Positions 9,043-17,576 of a stretch of 64,000 nucleotides of DNA are shown here, piece by piece. A model generated the notes under the pieces. It was not told where the DNA came from. It did no database searches and saw only the letters and a list, made by a program, of their open reading frames with translations. Source of the stretch: Dyadobacter sp. 676 (GTDB lineage Bacteria; Bacteroidota; Bacteroidia; Cytophagales; Spirosomataceae); contig NZ_CP159289.1 in NCBI RefSeq assembly GCF_040448675.1, positions 5,377,001 to 5,441,000 of the forward strand, given 5' to 3'. The position numbers and the translations under genes are program-made. Numbering within the stretch: position 1 is the stretch's first letter; every line of letters begins with the position of its first letter.

Positions 9043-11243
9043 ATGGCAAAAGTTGCGTTTTCCGTTGATGCGGGCATCATTAATCGACTTGGTCTCGAAC
9101 TTGTTGCTAAATCTGAAACTGCATTGGCAGAACTTATCAAAAATGCATACGATGCAGACGCAAATGTTGTCAGTTTATACTTTGAAAATGCAGATTCGGA
9201 GGGAGGTAGTTTGACTATTGAGGACGATGGTGCCGGAATGGACAAAACTCAACTGATAAAAGGCTTTATGAGGCTTGCAACTACAGATAAGCTACATAAT
9301 TCAATTTCTAAACAGTATAACCGGCCAAAAGCCGGCCGGAAGGGGATTGGTAGATTTTCGACCCAGCGCCTTGGAAAACGTCTTGAAATAATTACCCAAG
9401 CTGAGAATAAGAAGACGGCTCACAAGCTTGTCATCAATTGGGATGACTATAGGACCGATAAAGAAATTAGCCAAGTCACGAATGAATTAAATGTAGTAAT
9501 TAAAGGTAGACCTAAAGGTGAGGGAACGACTTTGCTCATTAGTGATTTGAGAGAGAAATGGAGCGATGCGGACATTCGTCGGGTCTACCGATACGTTGCA
9601 GAATTGATTCAGCCAGATCTTCTGAAGGTCGGGGCTGGCGGTACTGTTGTCACTGAAGCAAAAAAAGAGGGTTTTGAAGTAAGATTCTTCCGCAGAAATC
9701 TTCCTACCGAGGATTGGGCTATTGTTGCTGACCCTCAGGTTATGTTACTCGATCGAGCGCTCGCTACATTTTCTGGCTATATAGACAGCAAGGGCTATGG
9801 GCACTGCAAGGTCGAATCAAAGGGCTTTACCTTCGAAGGAAGAAAAAAAGACTGAGCGACGAACTTGATATGGACAGCCCATTAGGCAAGTTACTGACCA
9901 AATCTCAGATAGCTTTTAAAGCCTATTATTTCATCGGTGGTGACCGAACTATTTACTATGGAATAACTAGATCCGAACTTGGTGTGATTTCTGACTATCT
10001 TGAAAAAAATGGCGGTATTAAATTATATAGGAACGGGTTCCGAGTACCGAAGTATGGCGATCAAGAAAATGACTGGTTAAGTATCGAAAAAAATTCACGT
10101 ATTGGGAAAGGGATTCCGTTCAGCAACAAAAACCTGGTGGGATTCGTACAATTGACCGACCCCAAGGGGGAGGTTTTTGAGGAATCTGCTGGTCGTGAAG
10201 GCTTAATTGAAAAAGAGGCATTTACTCAGCTGCAGCAATTCATATCTAAAGCACTGCAAGATGCTTTCCTTCGATTTATCTCTTGGTTTCGGAAATCCGA
10301 TGAATACAAAGCATCGAATCCAGATAAGAAACCGGCTCCGACTGCATCCTCCGTAAAAAAGAATGTTGCAAATCTGAAAGATGCCGCTGAAACTCTCCGC
10401 AATCCTGATGCTACAGAGGAACAAAAGGCTGAAGCGTCTATTAAGCTGGAAGTCGCTACAAAAATCTTTATTTCGGCCTCGAACGCAGCAATTAGCGAAT
10501 TAGAGATGATGCGCGTTCTTGCGGGAACCGGGCTGACTATTGCCGAATTTATACACGAGGTTAAACAGATTGTTCCCTCAACGAAAAATTACATAGAAGA
10601 CACCCTTGCTAAAAAGCCAGATACGGAAATTTCGGAGAATCTTCGAAATATAAAGTCAATCCTATCTTCTCTTGAGGCTTATACATCCTATTTTGATGAA
10701 ACTATTTCAAAAAATGTTTTACGAGATTTACAACCAATCGATCTTCGCATAGCAGTTAAATCTTTCATGGAGGTCACGGCTTGGGATTTCAGACGACGAA
10801 AAATTGATATACAGCTTGGTTTAACTGGCAAAGACCTGATCTCAACTCCAATGCATCCTTCAGAATGGAATACGATTCTACAAAATCTCTACAGCAACGC
10901 TAAAAAGGCAATCATTAAAGCGGGAGTAGGGCGAGGGAGAATTCTTATTTCGGCACGGAAAGACATCTCGTCTGGAAATATTATTTTTGAGTTTCAAGAC
11001 AACGGTTCTGGTATCAAAGAGAAAGATAAGTCAAGAATATTTGACGCTTTTTTCACTACTGCAACAAACAGAAATGATGAACTTGGCACTGGTACTGGTC
11101 TTGGACTGCACATTCTTCAACAAATGATCGTAAATCGAGGGGGCGCTATTACTGTTGAGTTGCCAGAAGCAGGCTTCAAGACAAACATCCGTATAACGCT
11201 TCCTCTTGCAAATACTACTGAACTTAAAAAGTATGGCTATTAA
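9043..11243 (+). CDS. Double-GHKL protein: Hsp90/MORC-like ATPase plus histidine-kinase-like module, frameshifted
   Basis: About 733 residues after correcting one shift. The N-terminal half is a GHKL ATPase: N-box ELIKNAYDADA (30-40), G1 DDGAGMD (61-67), G2 GRKGIGRFST (98-107), of the Hsp90/MORC/MutL type. The C-terminal half has a helical segment with AEFIHEVKQ, resembling a HisKA phospho-acceptor helix. A second, kinase-type GHKL domain follows with NLYSNAKKA, FQDNGSGI and GTGTGLGLHI. The frame breaks at an A7 run (9843-9849): the first frame stops at 9855, while the second continues as RLSDELDMDSPLG. One more A, or -1 slippage on A_AAA_AAA, restores it. The next gene starts with a receiver domain and overlaps by 11 bases, so a phosphorelay pair is likely. 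No membrane segment is visible; it is probably a cytosolic sensor of the Dnd system. Confidence 0.85.
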
Positions 11244-12318
11244 CTTTCTTTACATTGATGATGAACCCGAAAAGGCGAAGGGGTTTGTTAAGCTATTAAA
11301 CGATGGCGAAACACTGACATTTCATGTCGCCCAACCTCAGTCGTGGGATGCGACAAAAAAGGACCTTGTTGAACGGCAAGGTCTCAATGAATATGATGGA
11401 CTGCTTTTGGATTTAAAACTAGAGTTTTCCGACGGGACTGAAATTGATGTGAAATTCAATGGGTCAGATTTGGCTCAGACTATTCGGACAGATGTCAAAG
11501 CTAAAAAGATCAATGATCTCCCTATTTTTCTTTGCAGCACCGATAAAAACTACATGTCATTTTTTGATAGAACAAGTATTGACCTGTTTGATCGTAAGTA
11601 TAAAAAGGAAACTGATTTTTCAAGTGCCGAGATCAAGAATGAATTTATAGCCTTTTCGAATGCATACAAAGCCTTGCGTGGCCCAATGGGCGTTGAGGAA
11701 GTTCTAAAAAGAAACGTTGCTCAAAATGATGAATTGGTTGCAGTTGCCCTGGAGTTGGAGAAGTGTAAAACCCCGCATGAAGTAGTATATCTGGTAAATC
11801 AATTTGTAATTCACGCAAACGGCGTGCTACTCGATGAAAAGCTTCTTTCAATTCGACTTGGAATCGACTTGGAAAAGTCCGAAGGCTGGGGCCAGCTAAA
11901 AACGGAAATTTTGAACGCATTTAAATACGAAGGAATTCTAGGTGATTATTACCAACGCTGGTGGCAAGATGACATACTGAATTGGTGGAAGCAGATGGCT
12001 GGTACTAGCTTGAAGGTTTTGTCAGCCGATGAAAGAGTTAATTTTTTGAGACAGCATACAGGTATAACGCAAATATTGCCAATTCAAATGCCATCCAGCC
12101 ATACTTTTGACACGTTTTGGTATGCATGTCGATTATCTGGTCTTCCGTTGGAGGCGTCAGACGGCCTCCGAACTATTGAAATGCCAAGATACGCCTGGCA
12201 AGAGCCAAATTACATTTCTCTCAGTTATATCCAGAGTGAGGATCGGGACCGAAAAGCAATTGTGGAATTGTTAGGTGCAAACGAGTTAAAACTTTTCTAC
12301 GATCTAGAGAAACAATAA
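11233..12318 (+). CDS. Receiver-domain protein with unknown C-terminal effector region
   Basis: 361 residues from ATG 11233, chosen over an upstream TTG because MAINFLYIDDEP begins the receiver fold directly. The N-terminal ~130 residues look like a CheY-type receiver: acidic cluster D9-D10-E11, likely phospho-acceptor D60 (LLLDLKLE), S102/T103, and K122 in FDRKYKK. The remaining ~230 residues match no DNA-binding output domain I know; they are Trp-rich (QRWWQDDILNWWKQM) with no HTH. The gene overlaps the double-GHKL gene by 11 bases and precedes the next gene by 4. The natural reading is a response regulator controlled by the upstream kinase-like protein, with a non-transcriptional output. 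That output is unknown. Confidence 0.8.
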   Translation: MAINFLYIDDEPEKAKGFVKLLNDGETLTFHVAQPQSWDATKKDLVERQGLNEYDGLLLDLKLEFSDGTEIDVKFNGSDLAQTIRTDVKAKKINDLPIFLCSTDKNYMSFFDRTSIDLFDRKYKKETDFSSAEIKNEFIAFSNAYKALRGPMGVEEVLKRNVAQNDELVAVALELEKCKTPHEVVYLVNQFVIHANGVLLDEKLLSIRLGIDLEKSEGWGQLKTEILNAFKYEGILGDYYQRWWQDDILNWWKQMAGTSLKVLSADERVNFLRQHTGITQILPIQMPSSHTFDTFWYACRLSGLPLEASDGLRTIEMPRYAWQEPNYISLSYIQSEDRDRKAIVELLGANELKLFYDLEKQ

Positions 12319-12322
12319 TCCG

Positions 12323-13072
12323 ATGAACTTTCCAATGCTCTTCAATCAGTATGTTGCTATCCTACAAAAGCATAGAAAGCAGCTGCAACTATTCCAGGTC
12401 GATCTGGACAAACTAAATGAAATAAAAAAGACGCTCGTCACGAGTGCGGAAACGTTTACCTATACATTTAGCAACATTAGGGTCGTTATCCCGAAGGTGC
12501 ATCGCCCAAGTCATACGATCCCTCGTAATATCGGGGACATTGATATTGTTCTTTCGATCAAAGATGATGTAGTGATTAAGCGTCGGAACGAGAGTGTTGT
12601 CGAAGATCCCCTTCAGAGACTGAAAAAGTTCAACATGGTCCTAAGTTGTGGTGAATACACGTCTTCTTGGCATCTTGACAGGCACGAGTGGGAAGAAGGT
12701 CCAAATCATCAACCACCCAAAACCCTGCACCCCTTTTATCACTTAACTTTTGGCGGATATCACATGGAAGATCTGCAGGTCGACGATCATGACTTTTTTG
12801 GTAATGCGTTGATCGTACGAAGTCCAAGAATCATGCACCCACCAATGGAACTAATTCTTGGACTCGATTTTGTGTTTAACCACTTCATTCCACGCGGCTC
12901 CCTTGACTTATTGCAAGACCGAGCCTACACTAAAATTGTCAAGGATTTGAAGCGCAACATTTGGATGCCGTTTGCTTTGGCAATCGCGAAAAACTACTGC
13001 AATAACATAGAAATTGATGGTACCCGGCTCAAATTCGATGAACGCTTTGTGGCCTCCATCATAACCTGCTAA
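12323..13072 (+). CDS. Hypothetical protein, last gene of the Dnd-linked operon
   Basis: 249 residues, not recognised. After a helical N-terminus come beta-rich segments with conserved-looking aromatic/histidine motifs: SSWHLDRHEWEEG, LHPFYHLTFGGYHMED, and SPRIMHPPMELILGLDFVFNHF. The histidines and acidic residues could bind metal or form a catalytic site, but I cannot assign a fold. No signal peptide or transmembrane helix is visible. It starts 4 bases after the receiver gene, so it is almost certainly co-expressed with the Dnd genes. It and the two genes before it occupy the place where a restriction module (DndFGH) might be expected. A nuclease or other effector role is speculation. Confidence 0.75.
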   Translation: MNFPMLFNQYVAILQKHRKQLQLFQVDLDKLNEIKKTLVTSAETFTYTFSNIRVVIPKVHRPSHTIPRNIGDIDIVLSIKDDVVIKRRNESVVEDPLQRLKKFNMVLSCGEYTSSWHLDRHEWEEGPNHQPPKTLHPFYHLTFGGYHMEDLQVDDHDFFGNALIVRSPRIMHPPMELILGLDFVFNHFIPRGSLDLLQDRAYTKIVKDLKRNIWMPFALAIAKNYCNNIEIDGTRLKFDERFVASIITC

Positions 13073-13158
13073 ACGAATTTGATGCTTGCACGTCTACATC
13101 GTACTCGCCGTCAAATTGGACCTATCAGATTACATCTAATTTATCCATTGGGCGTAGG

Positions 13159-14340
13159 TCAGGATATCATGGAACGCAGGAGTCCTGCCATAGCCGTGAC
13201 TTGAGCAATCGTTGTTTCAATTTCTTCCTTTGTGTTGTTTTTCCCGAGCGAGAACCGAATGCAATTGAATGCTTGATTTTCGCTCAAACCCATGGCTAGT
13301 AAAACGTGTGATGGCTCTATGCTTGCGGAGGTGCAAGCGCTGCCATTGCTGACGGCAATAAGGGGCGCGGATGAGTCCGGATTGCTTAGTCCCATAATCA
13401 TTGCGTCGGAATCAATATTCTCGAAGCAAATGTTTGTCACGTTAAAAAGTCGGTTTTCGATATCACCATTTATTGAAGTACCATCAATCTTTAACAACTC
13501 CGTTTCCAAATAGTCACGGAGCTCGCTAATTCTTCGCGAATCGCTTAACATATGCTTCTGAGCGAGTGCACAAGCGGCTCCAAGGGCAACGATACCAGGT
13601 ACATTAAGTGTGCCGCTCCTTAAACCCCTTTCGTGACCCCCTCCATGTATGAGCGCCGGAATTTTAATAGGCTTGGCCTGATTCCTTACGTACAAGACGC
13701 CGATTCCTTTCGGTGCATAAATCTTGTGCCCGCTGAAACATAGCAGGTCTATGTCCAAGCTACGAACCGAGATTTCCATTTTGCCTACAGCTTGCGTACA
13801 GTCCGAGAAAAATATCGCTCCGACACTATGCGCAAGCTGACTAATTTCGTTGATTGGTTGGATTACCCCTGTTTCATTATTCACATACATCACAGCGACA
13901 AGTATTGTATCTTGACGTAAATGGGATTTCAAACTGTCCAAATCGACTAAACCCTTTTCATCCACGCCTACATAAGAAACTTCGTAGCCCCGCTGTTCTA
14001 AGTAAGAACAAGTATCTAGAACTGCACTATGCTCTGTCGCTAGCGTAACAATGTGCCTACCTTTGGATTCATACCTTTCAGCAACGCCCTTAAGCGCAAG
14101 ATTGATCGATTCCGTAGCACCGCTGGTAAAGACAACTTCATGCGGTTCACAATCAATTATTTCCGCTACCTGCTTCCGAGCAAGCTTCACCGCTTCATAA
14201 GCACCGACACCAAACTGATGAGTACTGCTCGCGTTCGCATAGTCGTGGGTAAGATAAGGCATCATTGCGTCAAGCACTGTTCGATCAATTTGGGTCGTCG
14301 CATTATTGTCCAAGTAAATAAGCGGTTTCGGCGATTGCAT
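13159..14340 (-). CDS. dndA: Cysteine desulfurase, DndA/IscS-like
   Basis: 393 residues of the class V aminotransferase fold (NifS/IscS). It takes sulfur from L-cysteine as an enzyme persulfide and supplies DndC. Visible features are the start motif YLDNNATTQID, substrate/PLP histidine H104 (ATEHSAV), PLP lysine K206 (SGHKIYAPKG), and the persulfide loop SNGSACTSASIEPSH with catalytic C336. The gene is convergent to the operon, its stop lying 86 bases past the end of the last operon gene, so it needs its own promoter. In many dnd clusters dndA is next to, or divergent from, dndB-E; convergence at the far end is less usual. A housekeeping IscS is possible, but the location argues for DndA. Confidence 0.9.
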   Translation of the reverse strand: MQSPKPLIYLDNNATTQIDRTVLDAMMPYLTHDYANASSTHQFGVGAYEAVKLARKQVAEIIDCEPHEVVFTSGATESINLALKGVAERYESKGRHIVTLATEHSAVLDTCSYLEQRGYEVSYVGVDEKGLVDLDSLKSHLRQDTILVAVMYVNNETGVIQPINEISQLAHSVGAIFFSDCTQAVGKMEISVRSLDIDLLCFSGHKIYAPKGIGVLYVRNQAKPIKIPALIHGGGHERGLRSGTLNVPGIVALGAACALAQKHMLSDSRRISELRDYLETELLKIDGTSINGDIENRLFNVTNICFENIDSDAMIMGLSNPDSSAPLIAVSNGSACTSASIEPSHVLLAMGLSENQAFNCIRFSLGKNNTKEEIETTIAQVTAMAGLLRSMIS

Positions 14341-14770
14341 AGTAGGATAAACGAATTTGTGACCTCAAAGGTAATTAATGTGAGAAACTTATTTTCTGTA
14401 AACGGTCGACAACGTAATGCACATCAGTCATTAATTACATTGTAGCGACAAATGCGCACCAATGTCCGAAGCCCATATGTCAACCTTACGAAGCTTTGCC
14501 TGCCGAATCCCGCATTCTGAAGCCTTACCTTAAAGAGGACAAATGCCCAGCTTCCGTGTACGTTGGGAACGGAATAGACGAAGGCGAAAACAGAATTGGG
14601 ATTTAATCCGAAGAACCCGGCGCAAGCGGTGGCTTAGGCCATGTTTTATTTGCGTGCCACAGCACGCACCTTTGATAAACTGTTTAAGTGATTTTTAATT
14701 AGGACGTTTCGACTACGGACGTAAGTATCATCGAGAAAGCTCTTAAACTGGATTTTCATGACCCCCCCGG
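14341..14770. other. Gene-free stretch between dndA and the first IS element
   Basis: No credible ORF. It should contain the dndA promoter. A stretch at 14517-14545 (gaagccttaccttaaagagg... to aatgc) closely resembles the left-end region of the second IS element at 16404-16440, so it may be a relic IS end. A small hairpin (atgacc / ggtcat around five C) sits at 14757-14773. Confidence 0.5.
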
Positions 14771-14871
14771 TCATTTGGCGAACTGTTTTAGGAATAAGGC
14801 TGGACTAACGCCGGCGGCATTTATCGCATCTTTGGGCGCGTGAGGCGACCAGTCTGGGGCGTAGATCTGAC
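14771..14871 (-). pseudogene. C-terminal ORF tail cut by IS element
   Basis: An open frame on the minus strand enters from the IS boundary at 14871 and stops at 14771, reading IYAPDWSPHAPKDAINAAGV then SPALFLKQFAK. It looks like the natural end of a protein rather than random sequence, but I cannot name the family. No matching upstream part was seen beyond the IS at 16176-16393. It may be a gene whose 5' part was lost when the IS arrived or by later deletion. Confidence 0.35.
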
Positions 14872-14920
14872 TGAGGTGGCTCCAAAAAGCGGCACACATT
14901 TTTGCACATCGTGATGCAAA

Positions 14921-15232
14921 GTGAAAGAAACCAAAACTGTAAAGACTCGTCGGAGCTACGATTCCAATTTTAAGCAAGAGGTAACCAAAATGCTCGTTTC
15001 CGGTCGAAGCGCTAAGGAAGTTTCCGAATCATTTGGAATTGCTGAGAATCTGCTTTATCGTTGGAAGAGAATGGCAACTATGAAGACAAAAACAAAGCAG
15101 GTGCATGGAGAGAGTGGCAAAGCAGCAAAACTTGCTGCTGAAAATGCTAGACTGCGAGCGGAAGTTGAACGCCTAAAAACCGACCGAGAGATCTTAAAAA
15201 AGGCGTTGGGTCTCTTCAGCACGTCCGACTAA
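14921..15232 (+). CDS. IS3-family transposase OrfA
   Basis: 103 residues from a GTG start. A helix-turn-helix region (RRSYDSNFKQEVTKMLVSGR through YRWKRMA) should bind the IS ends. It is followed by a leucine-zipper-like coiled coil (AENARLRAEVERLKTDREIL). It precedes orfB in the standard IS3 arrangement; the slippery A_AAA_AAG near its 3' end allows -1 fusion to OrfB. Confidence 0.9.
   Translation: MKETKTVKTRRSYDSNFKQEVTKMLVSGRSAKEVSESFGIAENLLYRWKRMATMKTKTKQVHGESGKAAKLAAENARLRAEVERLKTDREILKKALGLFSTSD
15196..15202 (+). promoter_or_regulatory. -1 programmed frameshift heptamer A_AAA_AAG between orfA and orfB
   Basis: The orfA codons tta-aaa-aag contain the classic A_AAA_AAG slippery site. 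After a -1 shift the reading frame stays open (KKGVGSLQHVRLRDVYDLII...) through the gap and joins orfB in frame, as in IS3-family elements that make an OrfAB transposase. Confidence 0.8.
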
Positions 15233-15303
15233 GAGACGTCTATGACTTAATAATATCTCTTTCCAGTACAAATAGGGTAAGTTATCTGTGCTCGCTTTTC
15301 GAG

Positions 15304-16113
15304 GTGAGTCGCACAGCCTACTATCGGTACAGGCGAGGAGAAAGTCATAATGCGGACAAAAAATACAACCGTCCAAAGCATGAAATACGGATCGAGTTTG
15401 TCCGGAATATGAAGCGATACGGTAGCAGGCGAATCAAAGAATCTTTAAAACAAAAAGGCATCAAGATTGGCCGTCGTAAAGTTGCTGAAATCATGCGAAA
15501 GGAAGGTTTAAGGGCCATTCAGCCACCCAGATTTATTCCGAGAACCACGGATAGTAAGCACGGAAAACGAGTTTGCCGGAATCTGCTGCCTGATGAGCCG
15601 AAGCCAAGTCAGCCCAATGCAGCTTGGACATCGGATATTACTTACATACCCTTAAAAGGCGGGAAATGGGCTTATCTGTGTGTCTGGATGGACCTGTATT
15701 CCAGGCAGATTGTCAGTTGGCAATTAGCCGACAACATGGAGGAAAGCCTTGTCAGGGAACCGTTGGTAAAGGCACTTCTCAGGCGAAGGGTCAAACAGGG
15801 AATGATCGTGCACTCGGATCGTGGCGGACAATATTTGTCACGAAAAATGAAGAACGTGATCAAAACGTTCAGGCTCAGACAGAGCATGTCCCGCGCCGAT
15901 GATCCGTATGACAATGCCTGGGCAGAGTCATTCTGGGGGAGGTTGAAGGCCGAGTTAGACATGCCAAAGGGCGGCTACGAAAGCATCGAGAAATTAAAGT
16001 CTGCTTTATTCGAATACATTGATGGATATTACAATACCAGAAGATTACATTCTTCATTGAACTACCTAAATCCGGTAGCTTTTGAAGCAGAATATTACCG
16101 GCAAACGGGATGA
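15304..16113 (+). CDS. IS3-family transposase OrfB (DDE integrase core)
   Basis: 269 residues as an isolated ORF; the functional product is probably OrfAB made by -1 frameshifting. An N-terminal HTH_21 region (RYGSRRIKESLKQKGIKIGR) precedes the rve/RNase H-like core: AWTSDITYIPL (first D), VHSDRGGQYLS (second D), and NAWAESFWGRLKAEL (catalytic E). It ends RRLHSSLNYLNPVAFE, typical of the family. It looks intact, so this copy may still be mobile. Confidence 0.92.
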   Translation: MSRTAYYRYRRGESHNADKKYNRPKHEIRIEFVRNMKRYGSRRIKESLKQKGIKIGRRKVAEIMRKEGLRAIQPPRFIPRTTDSKHGKRVCRNLLPDEPKPSQPNAAWTSDITYIPLKGGKWAYLCVWMDLYSRQIVSWQLADNMEESLVREPLVKALLRRRVKQGMIVHSDRGGQYLSRKMKNVIKTFRLRQSMSRADDPYDNAWAESFWGRLKAELDMPKGGYESIEKLKSALFEYIDGYYNTRRLHSSLNYLNPVAFEAEYYRQTG

Positions 16114-16443
16114 GTTTTGAAGTTTAAAAACATTTATTAACCCGCAAAAGTGTAAACCAAAACGGAACCACGTCATAGTACGATGAACTTTGCAACCGGG
16201 CAGGGCGTACCAACTATCAGCCGCTTCCGAGTGCATTGATAAGTGTCTCGAATAAGGGAGATATAGGTAACAGCCATTATTGTAAAGTTAAGTTTTAGCA
16301 ACGACGGAAAGCAACGTTGTCCCAATGAGCATCGGTGAAGGAAAGGCCAAAAAACCTTCTTATTGAGGCGTTTCAAGATCATTACGATACTACTGTAAGC
16401 TTTCCCGAAATTGAAGCCTTACCCTAATGAGGACAGTGCACGT

Positions 16444-17241
16444 TTAGACTTTATCCATTTCTAGTTTCTTGACAAACGTTGCCGGTGCTAAGCCAGCCAG
16501 TGCTTGATGCGGATGAAATCGATTGTAATCTTCCATCCATTCGTCAGACAAAATACGAACCTGTTCAAGGGATTCAAATAAATAGGCATCTAAGACATCC
16601 TCGCGATAAGTGCGGTTCAATCTTTCCACATACCCATTTTGCATCGGTTTTCCTGGCTGAATATAGTGGATTGCGATGCCTTTATCTTCACACCATTGCC
16701 TGAATTTATCTGCTAGAAATTCAGGCCCATTGTCAACCCGAATTTGTTCGGGGTATGGTCTGACTAATGCTATTAGTTCCAAAACATCGATTACTTTCTG
16801 AGCAGGAAGTGAAAAATCTGCATGTGCTGCAAGTACTTCTCTGCTGCAATCATCCAGAATTGTCAGCACTCGGATCTTACGTTTATTCACCAGCGCATCA
16901 GAGACAAAGTCCATGCTCCAACTCTTGTTTGGCTCACTGGGTACCTGTAAGGGCTGCTTGATTCGAGCTGGTAAACGCCGTTTGTGACGACGGCGATGCT
17001 TCAAATTTAGCAGTCGGTAAACTCTTAGAACCCTTTTGCGGTTCCACACTAAACCCTCATTGCGAAGTTTCCCATAGTAGTCGTCAAAGCCTCTTGTCGG
17101 GTAGGCTTCCGCATATGCTCGTAATTTTTCAATCACTGGCTGATCATCTTTTCTGCTACGGTAGTACCACTTAGATCGATGTAACCCAACTACCCGGCAA
17201 GCCCTGCCAACGGATACTTTTTCTTCAACAGCCCACCCCAC
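16444..17241 (-). CDS. IS3-family transposase OrfB
   Basis: 265 residues with the DDE core: WSMDFVSDALV (first D), IRVDNGPEFLADKF (second D), GYVERLNRTYREDVLDAYLF (catalytic E), preceded by HTH_21-like TRGFDDYYGKLRNEGL. The C-terminus HPHQALAGLAPATFVKK is typical. It is probably translated as an OrfAB fusion: a -1 slip in orfA leads through KKAVEPCRQKELVGWAVEE into this frame. It appears intact. Confidence 0.92.
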   Translation of the reverse strand: MGWAVEEKVSVGRACRVVGLHRSKWYYRSRKDDQPVIEKLRAYAEAYPTRGFDDYYGKLRNEGLVWNRKRVLRVYRLLNLKHRRRHKRRLPARIKQPLQVPSEPNKSWSMDFVSDALVNKRKIRVLTILDDCSREVLAAHADFSLPAQKVIDVLELIALVRPYPEQIRVDNGPEFLADKFRQWCEDKGIAIHYIQPGKPMQNGYVERLNRTYREDVLDAYLFESLEQVRILSDEWMEDYNRFHPHQALAGLAPATFVKKLEMDKV

Positions 17242-17264
17242 AAGTTCCTTTTGTCGACAAGGCT

Positions 17265-17531
17265 CTACAGCTTTTTTTCGATGATGTCCTTTGCAAGTTT
17301 GTAATCCAGGCTTAGTTCCGCATACATCTGCTTCAATCGTCGATTTTCATCCTGCAAAGCCTTCAGTTCTTTCAATTGCGCAGCTTCCATACCACTGTAT
17401 CTTTTGCGCCAATTGAACAACGTTGCCTTGGAAATGCCGTATTCGCGGCAAACATCCATGGCTTCTCGGCCACCCTCATACTGTTTGAGGATCGCCACGA
17501 TCTGGGTCTCTGAGTAGTTTTTCTTTTTCAT
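17265..17531 (-). CDS. IS3-family transposase OrfA
   Basis: 88 residues, HTH_Tnp_1 type: YSETQIVAILKQYEGGREAM, CREYGISKATLFNWRKRYSG, then a coiled coil (LKALQDENRRLKQMYAELSL). Its last codons gaa-aaa-aag-ctg-tag contain the A_AAA_AAG slip site that would produce OrfAB. Confidence 0.9.
   Translation of the reverse strand: MKKKNYSETQIVAILKQYEGGREAMDVCREYGISKATLFNWRKRYSGMEAAQLKELKALQDENRRLKQMYAELSLDYKLAKDIIEKKL
17271..17277 (-). promoter_or_regulatory. -1 frameshift heptamer A_AAA_AAG in second IS element
   Basis: On the minus strand the end of orfA reads gaa-aaa-aag-ctg-tag. A -1 slip bypasses the stop and continues open into orfB, as expected for the family. Confidence 0.75.
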
Positions 17532-17576
17532 GTGACAGTTAAAATTAGCTCATTTCGAGTCTAATCCTACACTGTC

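Larger units (their letters stand above)
14872..16175 (+). mobile_element. IS3-family insertion sequence, copy 1 (apparently intact)
   Basis: About 1304 bases bounded by imperfect terminal inverted repeats. The left end is TGAGGTGGCTCC with a later CACACATTTTTGC; the right end, read inward, is TGACGTGGTTCC with a later TACACTTTTGC. It carries orfA and orfB with an A_AAA_AAG frameshift signal. A second diverged copy lies inverted at 39501-40833, which fixes both ends by comparison. No clear target duplication flanks copy 1 (gac on the left, tag on the right), so adjacent sequence may have been deleted or rearranged. Confidence 0.88.
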
